From assembly GCA_002305315.1 (NCBI GenBank), contig DBQQ01000003.1, positions 6,269 through 70,268 on the forward strand: a stretch of 64,000 nucleotides of DNA, read 5' to 3'. The notes beneath the pieces were generated by a model, which was given only the letters and a program-made list of their open reading frames with translations, did not search any database and was not told the DNA's origin. The DNA comes from Clostridiales bacterium UBA1390. Lineage in GTDB: Bacteria; Bacillota; Clostridia; Lachnospirales; Bianqueaceae. Positions 27,765 to 39,395 of the stretch are shown piece by piece (the stretch's first letter is position 1; each line of letters begins with the position of its first letter). The translations under genes and the position numbers were made by a program.

Positions 27765-29805
27765 AAAATCCCCCCGCTCGCGCGGGGAAAACACATCCTC
27801 TCTAAATCCTTTCACACTTGAGGAAGGATCACCCCCGCTTGCGCGGGGAAAACCTGGGAAGCGCAAGGGGTGAAGACGGAGTGACGGGATCACCCCCGCT
27901 TGCGCGGGGAAAACTCCCCAGATCCCGGCATAGATAGCGTTGACAGCGGATCACCCCCGCTTGCGCGGGGAAAACCTACTAATCCACGATACCATTATAC
28001 CACGTACAGGATCACCCCCGCTTGCGCGGGGAAAACGTCATCGCCATCTTTTTCACCCTTTCTGCAGCAGGATCACCCCCGCTTGCGCGGGGAAAACCAT
28101 CGTCTTCTCCTTTCTGTGCCATCTGTGTTAGGATCACCCCCGCTTGCGCGGGGAAAACCAAATATGCGTCGGAGGAGATGCAGGAGAAATAGGATCACCC
28201 CCGCTTGCGCGGGGAAAACAGATACAAAAGCGCAGCGGGCCGCAGGCAGTGGGGATCACCCCCGCTTGCGCGGGGAAAACAGCATCGCCGTAGATATCCC
28301 GGCGATTTTGTTAGGATCACCCCCGCTTGCGCGGGGAAAACCTGACGGATGATCTGATAGACCTGGCGAACCGCGGATCACCCCCGCTTGCGCGGGGAAA
28401 ACTGCTTACCGTTGTACGTCACTTTGTCGCCCGTAGGATCACCCCCGCTTGCGCGGGGAAAACTTCGTATTTGCAAACCGAGATGGAAAAGTTACAGGAT
28501 CACCCCCGCTTGCGCGGGGAAAACCATTCTTCGCTATTCTTCTTTTCTTCCCACAGAGGATCACCCCCGCTTGCGCGGGGAAAACGGGTGTATAACTCAG
28601 CCTTTCCGTCCTTGATCGGGATCACCCCCGCTTGCGCGGGGAAAACATATCATGATGATATGTGGCATGGCGGTGCCAGGGATCACCCCCGCTTGCGCGG
28701 GGAAAACTTATCCATCTTTACCATCCTTTCTACCTTGCAAGGATCACCCCCGCTTGCGCGGGGAAAACCACGCGGGGAGTCCTGCCTGGCTCCCCGTACC
28801 AGGATCACCCCCGCTTGCGCGGGGAAAACAGCACTCCAGGGATCTTGTGCTTGTGGGGCTTGGGATCACCCCCGCTTGCGCGGGGAAAACCAGTCTCTTC
28901 TTTGTAAACAAGTGCCTTAAATAGGATCACCCCCGCTTGCGCGGGGAAAACTCTTGTTGACAACAAAAGAAGAGTGTGATATGAGGATCACCCCCGCTTG
29001 CGCGGGGAAAACATCAAGAAGGAGAAGTTGGCATATGACAGATGAGGATCACCCCCGCTTGCGCGGGGAAAACGTCATCGCCATCTCTTTCACCCTCTCT
29101 GTAGTAGGATCACCCCCGCTTGCGCGGGGAAAACTATCCGTCAACAATCCAGTTTCAAATAATAATAGGATCACCCCCGCTTGCGCGGGGAAAACTACTA
29201 CCATCGTTGCGGGGTTTCTGTCGCCGTAGGATCACCCCCGCTTGCGCGGGGAAAACTTGTGTAACGCTTTTAACCAGGTACAGCAGGGAGGATCACCCCC
29301 GCTTGCGCGGGGAAAACCTAGCGACGGCTACGGATCGATGATAGATGATAGGATCACCCCCGCTTGCGCGGGGAAAACCCTTCGTTTGCTGGCCCAAAGC
29401 TGTGACGGCAGGGATCACCCCCGCTTGCGCGGGGAAAACTTTTTGATTCCCTCCTCAAAGTCTTTCGTCATAGGATCACCCCCGCTTGCGCGGGGAAAAC
29501 CCGAACGGGTCTCCTTCGATTTCTGGATCACTGGGATCACCCCCGCTTGCGCGGGGAAAACTTTTCGCCGAAAAGGTATGCTATGTTTGCCGAAGGATCA
29601 CCCCCGCTTGCGCGGGGAAAACCGTCTGTCATGCTAAAAACTCCTTTAATTTTTAGGATCACCCCCGCTTGCGCGGGGAAAACCACATCTCCGTCAAGAA
29701 GTCAAGTGTTTACTCCGGATCACCCCCGCTTGCGCGGGGAAAACCTTTATACCACTCCGCCCATCTCTTTCATGATGGGATCACCCCCGCTTGCGCGGGG
29801 AAAAC
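27765..29805 (-). CRISPR. Type I-E CRISPR array, 34 repeats and 33 spacers
   Basis: A 61-nt period runs without a break. Repeats are 28 nt and all spacers are 33 nt (or 29 + 32 if the first spacer base is counted with the repeat). In crRNA orientation the repeat begins GTTTTCCCCGCGC and ends GCGGGGGTGATCC, with a CCCCGC/GCGGGG stem for Cas6e. The repeat at 27765-27792 is degenerate at its handle end, marking the leader-distal end; the leader is therefore near 29806, beside cas2. All other repeats looked identical by eye. Spacers are read toward lower coordinates. Confidence 0.98.
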
Positions 29806-29849
29806 ACTAAAAGATCCCTGTATCTACGCCATTTTCAAAACGTCCTACA
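29806..29849 (-). promoter_or_regulatory. Very short CRISPR leader
   Basis: Only 44 nt separate the first repeat from the stop of the cas2-DnaQ gene. No convincing promoter is visible in this gap, so array transcription probably starts inside cas2-DnaQ or reads through from the cas operon. Confidence 0.5.
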
Positions 29850-32315
<2,466 letters not shown>

Positions 32316-32319
32316 TCCA

Positions 32320-33006
32320 TCACCTCAGTTCTATAAAGGGATCGTGTTCCGTTCCCGTTTCTTCCACCGTTCCCGGTAAGTCCATAAGGACTTCTCGGAC
32401 AGCACGATACCCATATTGACGATGTGTCGGGTTCCACGAGATTGGCATATCCTGCTGCGCTGTGCTTCCTGCCTCTTGTGGATTGGCATCGATCCGGATC
32501 GACAGCCTCCTCGGTCTCTTTTTTCCCGAACGGAATCCTCTATAGGGCTCCGTTTGCAGTGCCGTGAGCAAATCCGTCTCCCGAATCCCCAGACAGAGCG
32601 GCTGCGTTGGTGGACAGGAACGCCTTCCTAGGTATAGAGGGAACGCTGGAGATCGCAACGCTTCTTCTAGTTCCTGCAGAAACGTTCCATCCTCGCTTTC
32701 CAGTCCCACCAGAAAGATCGCATCCGATAGATAATAGCGCCGTGTCAAATACGAGGTCTTCGCATCCTTTCTGGCGGTATGCAGATCCACCAGGAACTGC
32801 CCCTCCTGATCCGTCCGTACTCCATAGCGCAGCCCATTGAGCCGCAACAAGGCCTGATCGTCATCCCGGCGAATCCCCAACGCAGCCGCCAGAAGGCCGA
32901 TGACTCCGCTCTTCGTAGGCTCCCGATTGGTCTTTCGCACCTCAAACTTAGAATCTGCCCCCCACGACTGCAGCGGCGCCGCAAGACGCAGTATTAACGT
33001 GGCCAT
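32320..33006 (-). CDS. cas5e: Cas5e (CasD) Cascade subunit
   Basis: 228 residues. The RAMP start LILRLAAPLQSWGADSKFEVRKTNREPTKSGVIGLLAAALGI is typical of Cas5e. It caps the 5' handle of the crRNA and contacts Cas8e. It starts 2 nt after the cas7e stop, within the cas operon. Confidence 0.96.
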   Translation of the reverse strand: MATLILRLAAPLQSWGADSKFEVRKTNREPTKSGVIGLLAAALGIRRDDDQALLRLNGLRYGVRTDQEGQFLVDLHTARKDAKTSYLTRRYYLSDAIFLVGLESEDGTFLQELEEALRSPAFPLYLGRRSCPPTQPLCLGIRETDLLTALQTEPYRGFRSGKKRPRRLSIRIDANPQEAGSTAQQDMPISWNPTHRQYGYRAVREVLMDLPGTVEETGTEHDPFIELR

Positions 33007-33008
33007 TC

Positions 33009-34073
33009 TTAGGCCTCCTCGGGCAGGCGGTTTGCCACTGCCGTTTCCAGCGCTCCCAATAGATCTCTTAGCGGCATTGTCTGCGCGATCTCCTCAAACC
33101 CCGATCCGATGGAAAACGCCGCCTCGGGTTTCCCCGTATAATTATCATATACCTGATTCGCATACTTGATCAAGGCCTTCTTAGAAGCCTCCACATATCC
33201 CTGACTGCTTGCGGGAACCGCCTTCTCAAAGGCTCCGCAGAGATTGACGGGCTGATCTGTACGAATCGTAATATAGACCGCGTCCGGCAGTGTGCGATTG
33301 GCAAAGGTATTCTGCTTTCCTGTCGGCATGGAACAGATGAACGCTTCCGCAAACGCACGAATGACCTTGCCTGCCTCTTCTTTTCCAAGATGCGCCGCTA
33401 CCTCTTCCATATTCACCGTGGCATAGCGATACATCGTGGAAGAATTATATTCGACGGTTCCCAGATGCCCCGCGCCCGCGTTGTCTTCCGGCGAACAATC
33501 ATCCACAGCCGTAAAATAATCATACTCGTTTTCTACCGCATGCGTCGAGATGCTATGTGCCACCTGCGCGGCCGCGTCATAATTCAGCGAAGGATCGCTG
33601 GCCACCATACGGCCAAAGAGCACCATGTCCACCGAAGGGTTCTCCTTCAGGGCGGCTTTATATGCATCCTTCTCCTCGCATCCTTCTACCGCAAGATGAG
33701 CCAGTGCCTTGGCCTGTTCGCTGCTCATGAAGAACAGAGCATCGGTTCCCTTATCAGCTCCTTTTATCTTGAGTCCAGCCTTCGTCAAAGCATCTTCCGC
33801 CTTCTTCATCGCATCCATCTCGGGATCCAGTGCCTGGATCTGCTCCGCCACCAATCCAACGATCTTCTTAGTCCGTTCTCCCACCTGCTCTTCTTCCAGA
33901 AGTTCATCCCGAAACATCACGCGCATAGCGCGTTTCCACGCCTGCGAGGATACTCTGGTTCTCGTCGTTCCCCCATAGTAGGCCGTCTTCGGGCTGCCTG
34001 TATCATCCCGGTTCACACAGCTCGGCGGCAGGGTCTGCAATACATGAAAATCCACATACAAACGTTTACTCAT
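33009..34073 (-). CDS. cas7e: Cas7e (CasC) Cascade backbone subunit
   Basis: 354 residues. The start SKRLYVDFHVLQTLPPSCVNRDDTGSPKTAYYGG and RVSSQAWKRAMR are characteristic. Six copies form the Cascade backbone along the spacer. Its thumb displaces every sixth crRNA base, which matters for reading the crRNA-like element upstream of cas3. ATG at 34073 has AAAGGAG at 7 nt and overlaps the cse2 stop (ATGAGTAA). A longer in-frame extension upstream is the cse2 gene in another frame. Confidence 0.97.
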   Translation of the reverse strand: MSKRLYVDFHVLQTLPPSCVNRDDTGSPKTAYYGGTTRTRVSSQAWKRAMRVMFRDELLEEEQVGERTKKIVGLVAEQIQALDPEMDAMKKAEDALTKAGLKIKGADKGTDALFFMSSEQAKALAHLAVEGCEEKDAYKAALKENPSVDMVLFGRMVASDPSLNYDAAAQVAHSISTHAVENEYDYFTAVDDCSPEDNAGAGHLGTVEYNSSTMYRYATVNMEEVAAHLGKEEAGKVIRAFAEAFICSMPTGKQNTFANRTLPDAVYITIRTDQPVNLCGAFEKAVPASSQGYVEASKKALIKYANQVYDNYTGKPEAAFSIGSGFEEIAQTMPLRDLLGALETAVANRLPEEA

Positions 34074-34662
34074 CTGTCTTCTCCTTTTCTTCATTAGATT
34101 GAAAATTCCAATAATAGTCCTGTCCCCAGTGCAGACGGACAATGGGCGCCTTATCCTTAAATTGCAGCTCAAAGAGATCCTTCGCCAGCTTCGGATAATC
34201 CAGTGGAATCGCATTCGCCCGTAATAGCTGTACCATCCCCCGCAGGTGATGGGCGCATTCCCGAATGTCGGACGCTGTTGCCAGTGCGTTAAACCGCCGC
34301 AAGACGCTGTTCTCCGTCGGATCTTCCTCCGGCTTTATGAGCTGGCTGACCGCGCCCCCCAGGGAGGCTCCCTCCTGATTCATGTTTTCATTCTTAGATA
34401 TAGAAGACCCCTGTTGATGCAGCGCGTATAACGTGAGTGCCAGGTAGATGGCCCACTCCTCGCGAGTAGCGCCTCCTCGCTCCTGCTGCATCTCTGGTGG
34501 CATATCCTGCAGGAATACACCCCAGAGTTCTGGCATATCTCCAGGAGATCGCCCAATGCCTCGCCGCAGATTGGCCAACATGGCCTTCTGCTGCGGTTCC
34601 GGCATTCCCTTCAGCCATTCGATGCGTCGATATACATAGCTCTTCACTTCGTTTCCATTCAC
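34066..34662 (-). CDS. cse2: Cse2 (CasB) Cascade small subunit
   Basis: 198 residues, mostly helical, with conserved AMLANLRRGIGRSPGDMPELWGVFLQDMP and NVLRRFNALATASDIRECAHHLRGMVQLL-like segments. Two copies form the belly of Cascade and hold the displaced strand. It overlaps cas8e by 4 nt and cas7e by 8 nt. Confidence 0.95.
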   Translation of the reverse strand: MNGNEVKSYVYRRIEWLKGMPEPQQKAMLANLRRGIGRSPGDMPELWGVFLQDMPPEMQQERGGATREEWAIYLALTLYALHQQGSSISKNENMNQEGASLGGAVSQLIKPEEDPTENSVLRRFNALATASDIRECAHHLRGMVQLLRANAIPLDYPKLAKDLFELQFKDKAPIVRLHWGQDYYWNFQSNEEKEKTDE

Positions 34663-36263
34663 AATGTATCACCTCTTTTATAAATCCGATTCAACTGCTT
34701 ACAGAAAGTATTAAAAGACTCCGGCGCCGAGTAGTGATACGCCTTCTCCTCCGCGTTCTTTCCCTTCTCCTTCTTCTTGAGGATACGACCTGAGAAGGCG
34801 GCTGGCCCTGTCTGTATCACCATGTTCCATCCCAGTGCGTAGGCGGCCTTTCTCGCCGTATCCTGCCAGGCCTGCTGCATCTCATCCCGATCCGAATCCA
34901 TGTCGATCGAAGCCAGCCACTCTCGGAAAGGCTGATCGATCTGATAATAAAACTGATCCTTAACGTTCGTTGTGATATTATTTTCATCCCCGCCAGCAGC
35001 GATCTGGAGATTTTTTGCCAGGATCCATAAAGAACCTGCTGCCCGATGACAGTTTTCGATTTCCATCTGAATCCGTTCCTGCCAGTTCTTCCCCAACTCG
35101 TCCAGCAGTGACGCGTGGAAGGTCAGGGAATCGCTGAAGGTGTCCGTCACAGATGACTTCTTATTCCCATATACCGCAGATATAATTTTAAAAGTAATTA
35201 AATTATTTAAATTCAATTTATCAATCCATTTAACAACTCCTGGTAAATGTTTTTTTTGATTTCCTTTTTTTGTATTTCCGAAAAAAATAGATGGGAATTC
35301 TCTCCAAAACTGCATGCTCGGCAAGTGACTTTTGGGTATAAAAATTTCACTTATCTTATCTTTCTTTTCCCAAATAGTCATTTGTTCCGAAAATACGTTT
35401 TCGCACTCAAAAAAATCTCCTGCCAACGAATGAAATTTAGTTACACAACCTCTCTCCCTAGATAATAGCAATCTTCTGGACTGCAGCGTCAATAACTCTG
35501 GATAATTATCTGGCTCCACAATCTCCGTCCGCTCGCCTGACCTAAGCTTTTCCAGTTCCCAACAGGGTTTGGGCCCTTCCCACAGAGACTCGCCGTCTTT
35601 CAGAAGCGTCAGATTAAACATGAGCGTCTCAAACAGGTTCTTCCCCTGCGCCATAATTAAACCAATTTGACCCAACCAGCCAACTCTAGCCTTTGGTAAT
35701 CCCTTTGCTTTTGGTTTCAACGATGAATCATCAAACCCATTGATATATAACAGCCAACGGGCTGCCTGCGCATAGGTGACCTCCGTCTTTCCCTGCCCTG
35801 CATAAGATGTAAAAAGTCGCAATTTATTGCTGCTTTCTGAGATTTCTCCATTCAGCTTCGCCGCGCCGTATTCCGTCCCCATGCTGGCCTCCGGCACCTG
35901 CCAGAAGGGCCGTTCTGGATGAAACAGCCAGAACCGTTCATGCCATGTCTCCAGATAGGTCCGAATGGGTTCCTCCGGAAATGCGCCCAGATTCCAAAGC
36001 GCTTTCCATCGATCCGTTGCCTTGTCTGGCTCTTCGAGTGGAGCCTCATTTCCCTTCTCATCTTCCCTGAGGAAAATAGTCAGCAACACGGCCAATAAGA
36101 GCCGCAGCACCGCCACATCCTGTGTCGGCAGCTCTCCTGCCAGATCCACATAGGTATGTGCCTTCAGCAAGGCCTCCGTCAATGACACTTCCTTGACCTG
36201 ATAATCTGGAAGTAATACACGGATCCAAGGCTCATCCAACAGATTAAACTCTATTTCCTTCAT
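34659..36263 (-). CDS. cas8e: Cas8e (Cse1/CasA) PAM-recognising large subunit
   Basis: 534 residues. It begins FNLLDEPWIRVLLPDYQVKEVSLTEALLKAH, the standard Cse1 start, and has LPTQDVAVLRLLLAVL, FWLFHPERPFWQV and the C-terminal four-helix part. It recognises the PAM and recruits Cas3. The middle of the gene (about 35.17-35.46 kb) is unusually AT-rich compared with its surroundings, suggesting a variable surface region. The end overlaps cse2, and the start overlaps cas3 by 20 nt. Confidence 0.96.
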   Translation of the reverse strand: MKEIEFNLLDEPWIRVLLPDYQVKEVSLTEALLKAHTYVDLAGELPTQDVAVLRLLLAVLLTIFLREDEKGNEAPLEEPDKATDRWKALWNLGAFPEEPIRTYLETWHERFWLFHPERPFWQVPEASMGTEYGAAKLNGEISESSNKLRLFTSYAGQGKTEVTYAQAARWLLYINGFDDSSLKPKAKGLPKARVGWLGQIGLIMAQGKNLFETLMFNLTLLKDGESLWEGPKPCWELEKLRSGERTEIVEPDNYPELLTLQSRRLLLSRERGCVTKFHSLAGDFFECENVFSEQMTIWEKKDKISEIFIPKSHLPSMQFWREFPSIFFGNTKKGNQKKHLPGVVKWIDKLNLNNLITFKIISAVYGNKKSSVTDTFSDSLTFHASLLDELGKNWQERIQMEIENCHRAAGSLWILAKNLQIAAGGDENNITTNVKDQFYYQIDQPFREWLASIDMDSDRDEMQQAWQDTARKAAYALGWNMVIQTGPAAFSGRILKKKEKGKNAEEKAYHYSAPESFNTFCKQLNRIYKRGDTL

Positions 36264-39012
36264 CTACATCCTCCTTCCTATACATAAATCCCTTCTGTCT
36301 GTCATACCACACCTCCGCACCCGCCAGATACGTGCGTCCTGCTTCGTCAAGCAACAGGATCATCTCTCCTTTCAGCATCGGAGCATTTTGCCATTCTCTT
36401 AAGAATCCCGCATTTTGCGTCTCCAGCTCCCCAATGACCTGGTCCACAATCCACTTTCGCCCGAAGTAACCCGGTAGCCGCAGGCGTTGCCGCGCGATCT
36501 GCACACTCTCTGCCTGCGATGGTACGATACTGGCATCTACGGCTTTTCCATCCTCCTGCCAGGGCAGAAAGTGAATACTTCCGTCCGTGTGCCGCACCAT
36601 GACCAACACATCGATCGATGGATCTCCCTCTCTAACGGTGGCCCTGGCGTCGGCATCCGTGGACACCATCTGGTCGAGCCAACCATCCAATATGTTCCGC
36701 TCCGGATGCCGGATATGATCGTTTGGCGCCAGGATCGTATAATCTTTCGCATGTTTGATCTTCCGGTTCTTCTCAAACTCATACCCTTCTTTCGCCTCCC
36801 AGCTTTTCACCGCTTCCGCCAGGCAATCCCCTTCTTCCCATCCATAGGTTTTCTGGACGAGAGTGGAGATATCATCCGGCAGTACAAGGGTCTCCGGCAG
36901 CAGTCTTCGCGTTCTCCACAGGAGCCACTCTCCGTATACGGCCCGGCTGCCTTCCTCAAAGGTTTCGTCGTCCGTATCCAGCACCATACAGCAAGCCTGC
37001 CGCAAGGATTCCGGTCTCCATGTGCGATTCTTATGCCGATGCAGGCGTCCGACGCGCTGCAGGATCAAGTCCATAGGACAAAGCTCTGTCACCATAAAAT
37101 CAAAATCAATGTCCAGCGACTGTTCCAGCACCTGCGTCCCCACCACGATCAATCGGTCTCGCTGCGCCTTGTCTGACTTCTTGCCAAGCCGCGCGAGCAA
37201 CATTTTCTCGATCTCTGCCCGATCCGGCTGTAGAAATTGGGAATGGAACAGTAGAATATCGAAATTAGGGAGGATGTCCCGCAGTTGCTCCTGTAGTCGC
37301 TGTGCCTTTTTGACTGTGTTCACAACGATTCCCGCACAACCGCCCTCACGCATTCTTTCCTGCAAAACTGCCGGCAGGTCCGTTTCTGTTATCCGCTGTA
37401 TCTGCACCTCATACGACGCTGCAGATACAGGAAGGACCACCTGTTTGACTTCTGCGCCATCCGTATAGGTGAGCAAAGGATAGTCCATACAATGTTCCCA
37501 GGCCTTCCCCTCCGGTTTCTTCACATTTCGGTAGGCATTGATCATCTCCCGGCGTCTCTGTACGGGCAGTGTTGCCGAGAGCAGAATCTCGGGCACCCGG
37601 TATTTCCCCATCCAGTTGAGCGCACGGTTCAAAAAGGTACTCATGTAGGCATCATAGGCGTGGCACTCATCAATGATCACGACCTTGCCCGCTAGTCCCA
37701 GGTGCCGCAACATGACATGACTCTGCCTGAGCGCCGCCATCAAAAACTGATCCACCGTACCGATCACGAAGTCTGCCAGGAGCGCCTGCTTCCGGCCCTG
37801 GAACCAGGAATGTACCACAAGTCCTGTCTCCTGCTTCGTCTCCAACTCTTCCTCCGTCACTGCCTGTCCGTGAAACAGGGCTAAGTATTCTTCGTTCAAT
37901 TCTGCCATACCGTGTGCCAGCCGAATCGAATGCACGGCGTCCTCTGATTGCTGTTCCGCCCAGGATTTGAGCCGATCGAATAACCCATTCGCCGTGGCCT
38001 GCGTCGGCAGGCCGAAGAAGACGCCGCCCATCTGAAACCGGGCCGAGAAGATCTCTGCAGCGGCCAGGGCTGCTTCTGTTTTGCCGGAGCCCATCTGGGC
38101 CTCTAAAATCATGATACCCGGTGCCTCCATGTTGGAGGCTGCCTCGATCACCGCACTCTGTGCGGCATACGGCAAGAAATCAAACCGCTGCCGGAACTCC
38201 GCGTCCGACATAAAAGGATACTGTCCCTCCCACGGAAACGGCAGCTTCAGCTTCTGCAGCGCCTGACGAATTCTCTCGGGATAGTCGATTTCTCGTCCAG
38301 TTTCTTCCTCGGAAATCAGTGGAAAATACGTCGTATTACTTGCGATCCAGTCCGCCATGATCAGCAGTCCAGACAGAAGCAACTCGTCGTCGATAGTCAG
38401 ATCCGTCGGCAACTCGTCTACCGCGAGAAATCCACTCTCCTGAAGGGCCATATGGAAAAAATCCTGCCAGATGGTCTCCCACGCCTTCCTTTCCGCCTTT
38501 CCAAAATAGTTGTTAGGATATCCTTCCAGCTGTTCCTCCGGCTCTTCCTGTGTCCCTCCATGGTGCGCCCCGACAATCGAGGCCAGACCATGCGGGCACC
38601 CCAGATGCAGCAGGATCGCTTCGCTCGCCAGCGCGTGCGATGTCACCCCGGCATTAATCCATCTCTTCGGAAACGTGAAGCTCGCTTCCAGTCGCTCTCG
38701 CACACTGGCTGGCAGAGGAAGAACCCCTGCTTGAAAAAGGATAATCGCCTTGCCCAGATCATGGGTCAGCGCCAGGAAGCGTACTGTCTCGATCAGCCTC
38801 TCCTCTTCCAGGCCGATGGCCCTCCATACGGCTTCCGGAAGCCATTTTCGAACCAGATACTCTATGACTCCCGCCGTGTCCCGCGCATGCATCCATAGAG
38901 GCAGCCACAGGCTGCTGTTATGCCGATCCGACTTGGCTGCTATATACCAGGTTTCAGGCTGCTGAAAAGCTGGCAGTGGCTTATCGTGAGAATGAGATCC
39001 TGTCCGTACCAT
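36244..39012 (-). CDS. cas3: Cas3 nuclease-helicase
   Basis: 922 residues. The N-terminal HD nuclease has LTHDLGKA and GAHHGG. The SF2 helicase has Walker A EAQMGSGKTEAAL, DECHAYD (DExH), LLSATLP and the motif VI region LQRVGRLHRH. A C-terminal domain follows. It is recruited by Cascade and degrades target DNA. It has AAAAGGAG 7 nt before its ATG and its own promoter 20-50 nt upstream, and is the first gene of the cas operon. Confidence 0.97.
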   Translation of the reverse strand: MVRTGSHSHDKPLPAFQQPETWYIAAKSDRHNSSLWLPLWMHARDTAGVIEYLVRKWLPEAVWRAIGLEEERLIETVRFLALTHDLGKAIILFQAGVLPLPASVRERLEASFTFPKRWINAGVTSHALASEAILLHLGCPHGLASIVGAHHGGTQEEPEEQLEGYPNNYFGKAERKAWETIWQDFFHMALQESGFLAVDELPTDLTIDDELLLSGLLIMADWIASNTTYFPLISEEETGREIDYPERIRQALQKLKLPFPWEGQYPFMSDAEFRQRFDFLPYAAQSAVIEAASNMEAPGIMILEAQMGSGKTEAALAAAEIFSARFQMGGVFFGLPTQATANGLFDRLKSWAEQQSEDAVHSIRLAHGMAELNEEYLALFHGQAVTEEELETKQETGLVVHSWFQGRKQALLADFVIGTVDQFLMAALRQSHVMLRHLGLAGKVVIIDECHAYDAYMSTFLNRALNWMGKYRVPEILLSATLPVQRRREMINAYRNVKKPEGKAWEHCMDYPLLTYTDGAEVKQVVLPVSAASYEVQIQRITETDLPAVLQERMREGGCAGIVVNTVKKAQRLQEQLRDILPNFDILLFHSQFLQPDRAEIEKMLLARLGKKSDKAQRDRLIVVGTQVLEQSLDIDFDFMVTELCPMDLILQRVGRLHRHKNRTWRPESLRQACCMVLDTDDETFEEGSRAVYGEWLLWRTRRLLPETLVLPDDISTLVQKTYGWEEGDCLAEAVKSWEAKEGYEFEKNRKIKHAKDYTILAPNDHIRHPERNILDGWLDQMVSTDADARATVREGDPSIDVLVMVRHTDGSIHFLPWQEDGKAVDASIVPSQAESVQIARQRLRLPGYFGRKWIVDQVIGELETQNAGFLREWQNAPMLKGEMILLLDEAGRTYLAGAEVWYDRQKGFMYRKEDVDEGNRV

Positions 39013-39032
39013 AAGAAAACTCCTTTTCTTTT

Positions 39033-39061
39033 AGTGTAACATATTTTCCTATGTTTCGCAA
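39033..39061 (-). promoter_or_regulatory. Promoter of the cas operon
   Basis: TTGCGA (39061-39056), a 17-nt spacer and TACACT (39038-39033) on the minus strand, placing the start about 15-20 nt before the cas3 ATG and leaving only the AAAAGGAG ribosome site in the leader. Confidence 0.6.
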
Positions 39062-39118
39062 TGGTTTTCCGTCATTCTGCATAAAGTCGTGGTGGTTTTC
39101 CCCAAAAGCTTTTCCACA

Positions 39119-39301
39119 TCACTGTGGATCTTCATACAAAGGCTCCGTTCTATACGGCAAACACACCTGCGCAGGGTGCATAGGCTTCTCTGACGAATCC
39201 CGAGAGTCTGGTGGATTTGCGCTTTTTCCGCGGTATAGATGGAATCGGATCGTGGATTGGAAAGTGAGGGTCAGATGGATATGGGTGTGAGGTTGCTTCA
39301 T
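39119..39301 (-). CDS. 60-residue ORF between crRNA-like RNA and cas3 (candidate creT-like gene)
   Basis: A short frame with a strong AAGGAG site 7 nt before ATG and a consensus promoter 56 nt upstream. It begins MKQPHTHIHLTLTFQSTIRF; the first 25 residues are His/Thr-rich and strand-like, and the rest is Pro/Glu-rich and probably disordered. I recognise no family. The crRNA-like RNA encoded next to it has a guide that matches its 5' leader. In known CreTA systems the gene repressed this way is a small toxin RNA or ORF, so it is a candidate for that role. It could also be a leader ORF of the cas transcript. Confidence 0.5.
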   Translation of the reverse strand: MKQPHTHIHLTLTFQSTIRFHLYRGKSANPPDSRDSSEKPMHPAQVCLPYRTEPLYEDPQ

Positions 39302-39326
39302 ACTATCACTCCTTACTAAACAAATC

Positions 39327-39344
39327 TAATACACCAATCAACTT
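39327..39344 (-). promoter_or_regulatory. Predicted Cascade target site of the crRNA-like RNA
   Basis: AAG (39344-39342) followed by TTGATTGGTGTATTA (39341-39327). Against the guide it matches at positions 1-5, 7-11, 13 and 15, and mismatches at 6, 12 and 14. It sits about 6-23 nt after the predicted transcription start of the 60-residue ORF, where bound Cascade would block transcription. Confidence 0.6.
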
Positions 39345-39356
39345 CATTTTATTTTT

Positions 39357-39385
39357 ATATTACTATACCGTTGCGCTTTTGTCAA
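39357..39385 (-). promoter_or_regulatory. Promoter of the 60-residue ORF
   Basis: A perfect TTGACA (39385-39380), a 17-nt spacer and TAATAT (39362-39357), with the start expected near 39350. It begins right after the U-tract of the crRNA-like RNA gene. No terminator is evident before cas3, so some readthrough into the cas genes is possible. Confidence 0.7.
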
Positions 39386-39395
39386 CACTTTTTAT

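Noticed and set aside
33390..34097. 235-codon plus-strand frame opposite cas7e
   Set aside because: It is antisense to a well-conserved Cas7e frame, has no family features and no ribosome site.
39094..39120. GTTTTCCCC on the plus strand near the cas3 promoter as a further degenerate repeat
   Set aside because: Only the first nine bases resemble the repeat; there is no stem or handle.
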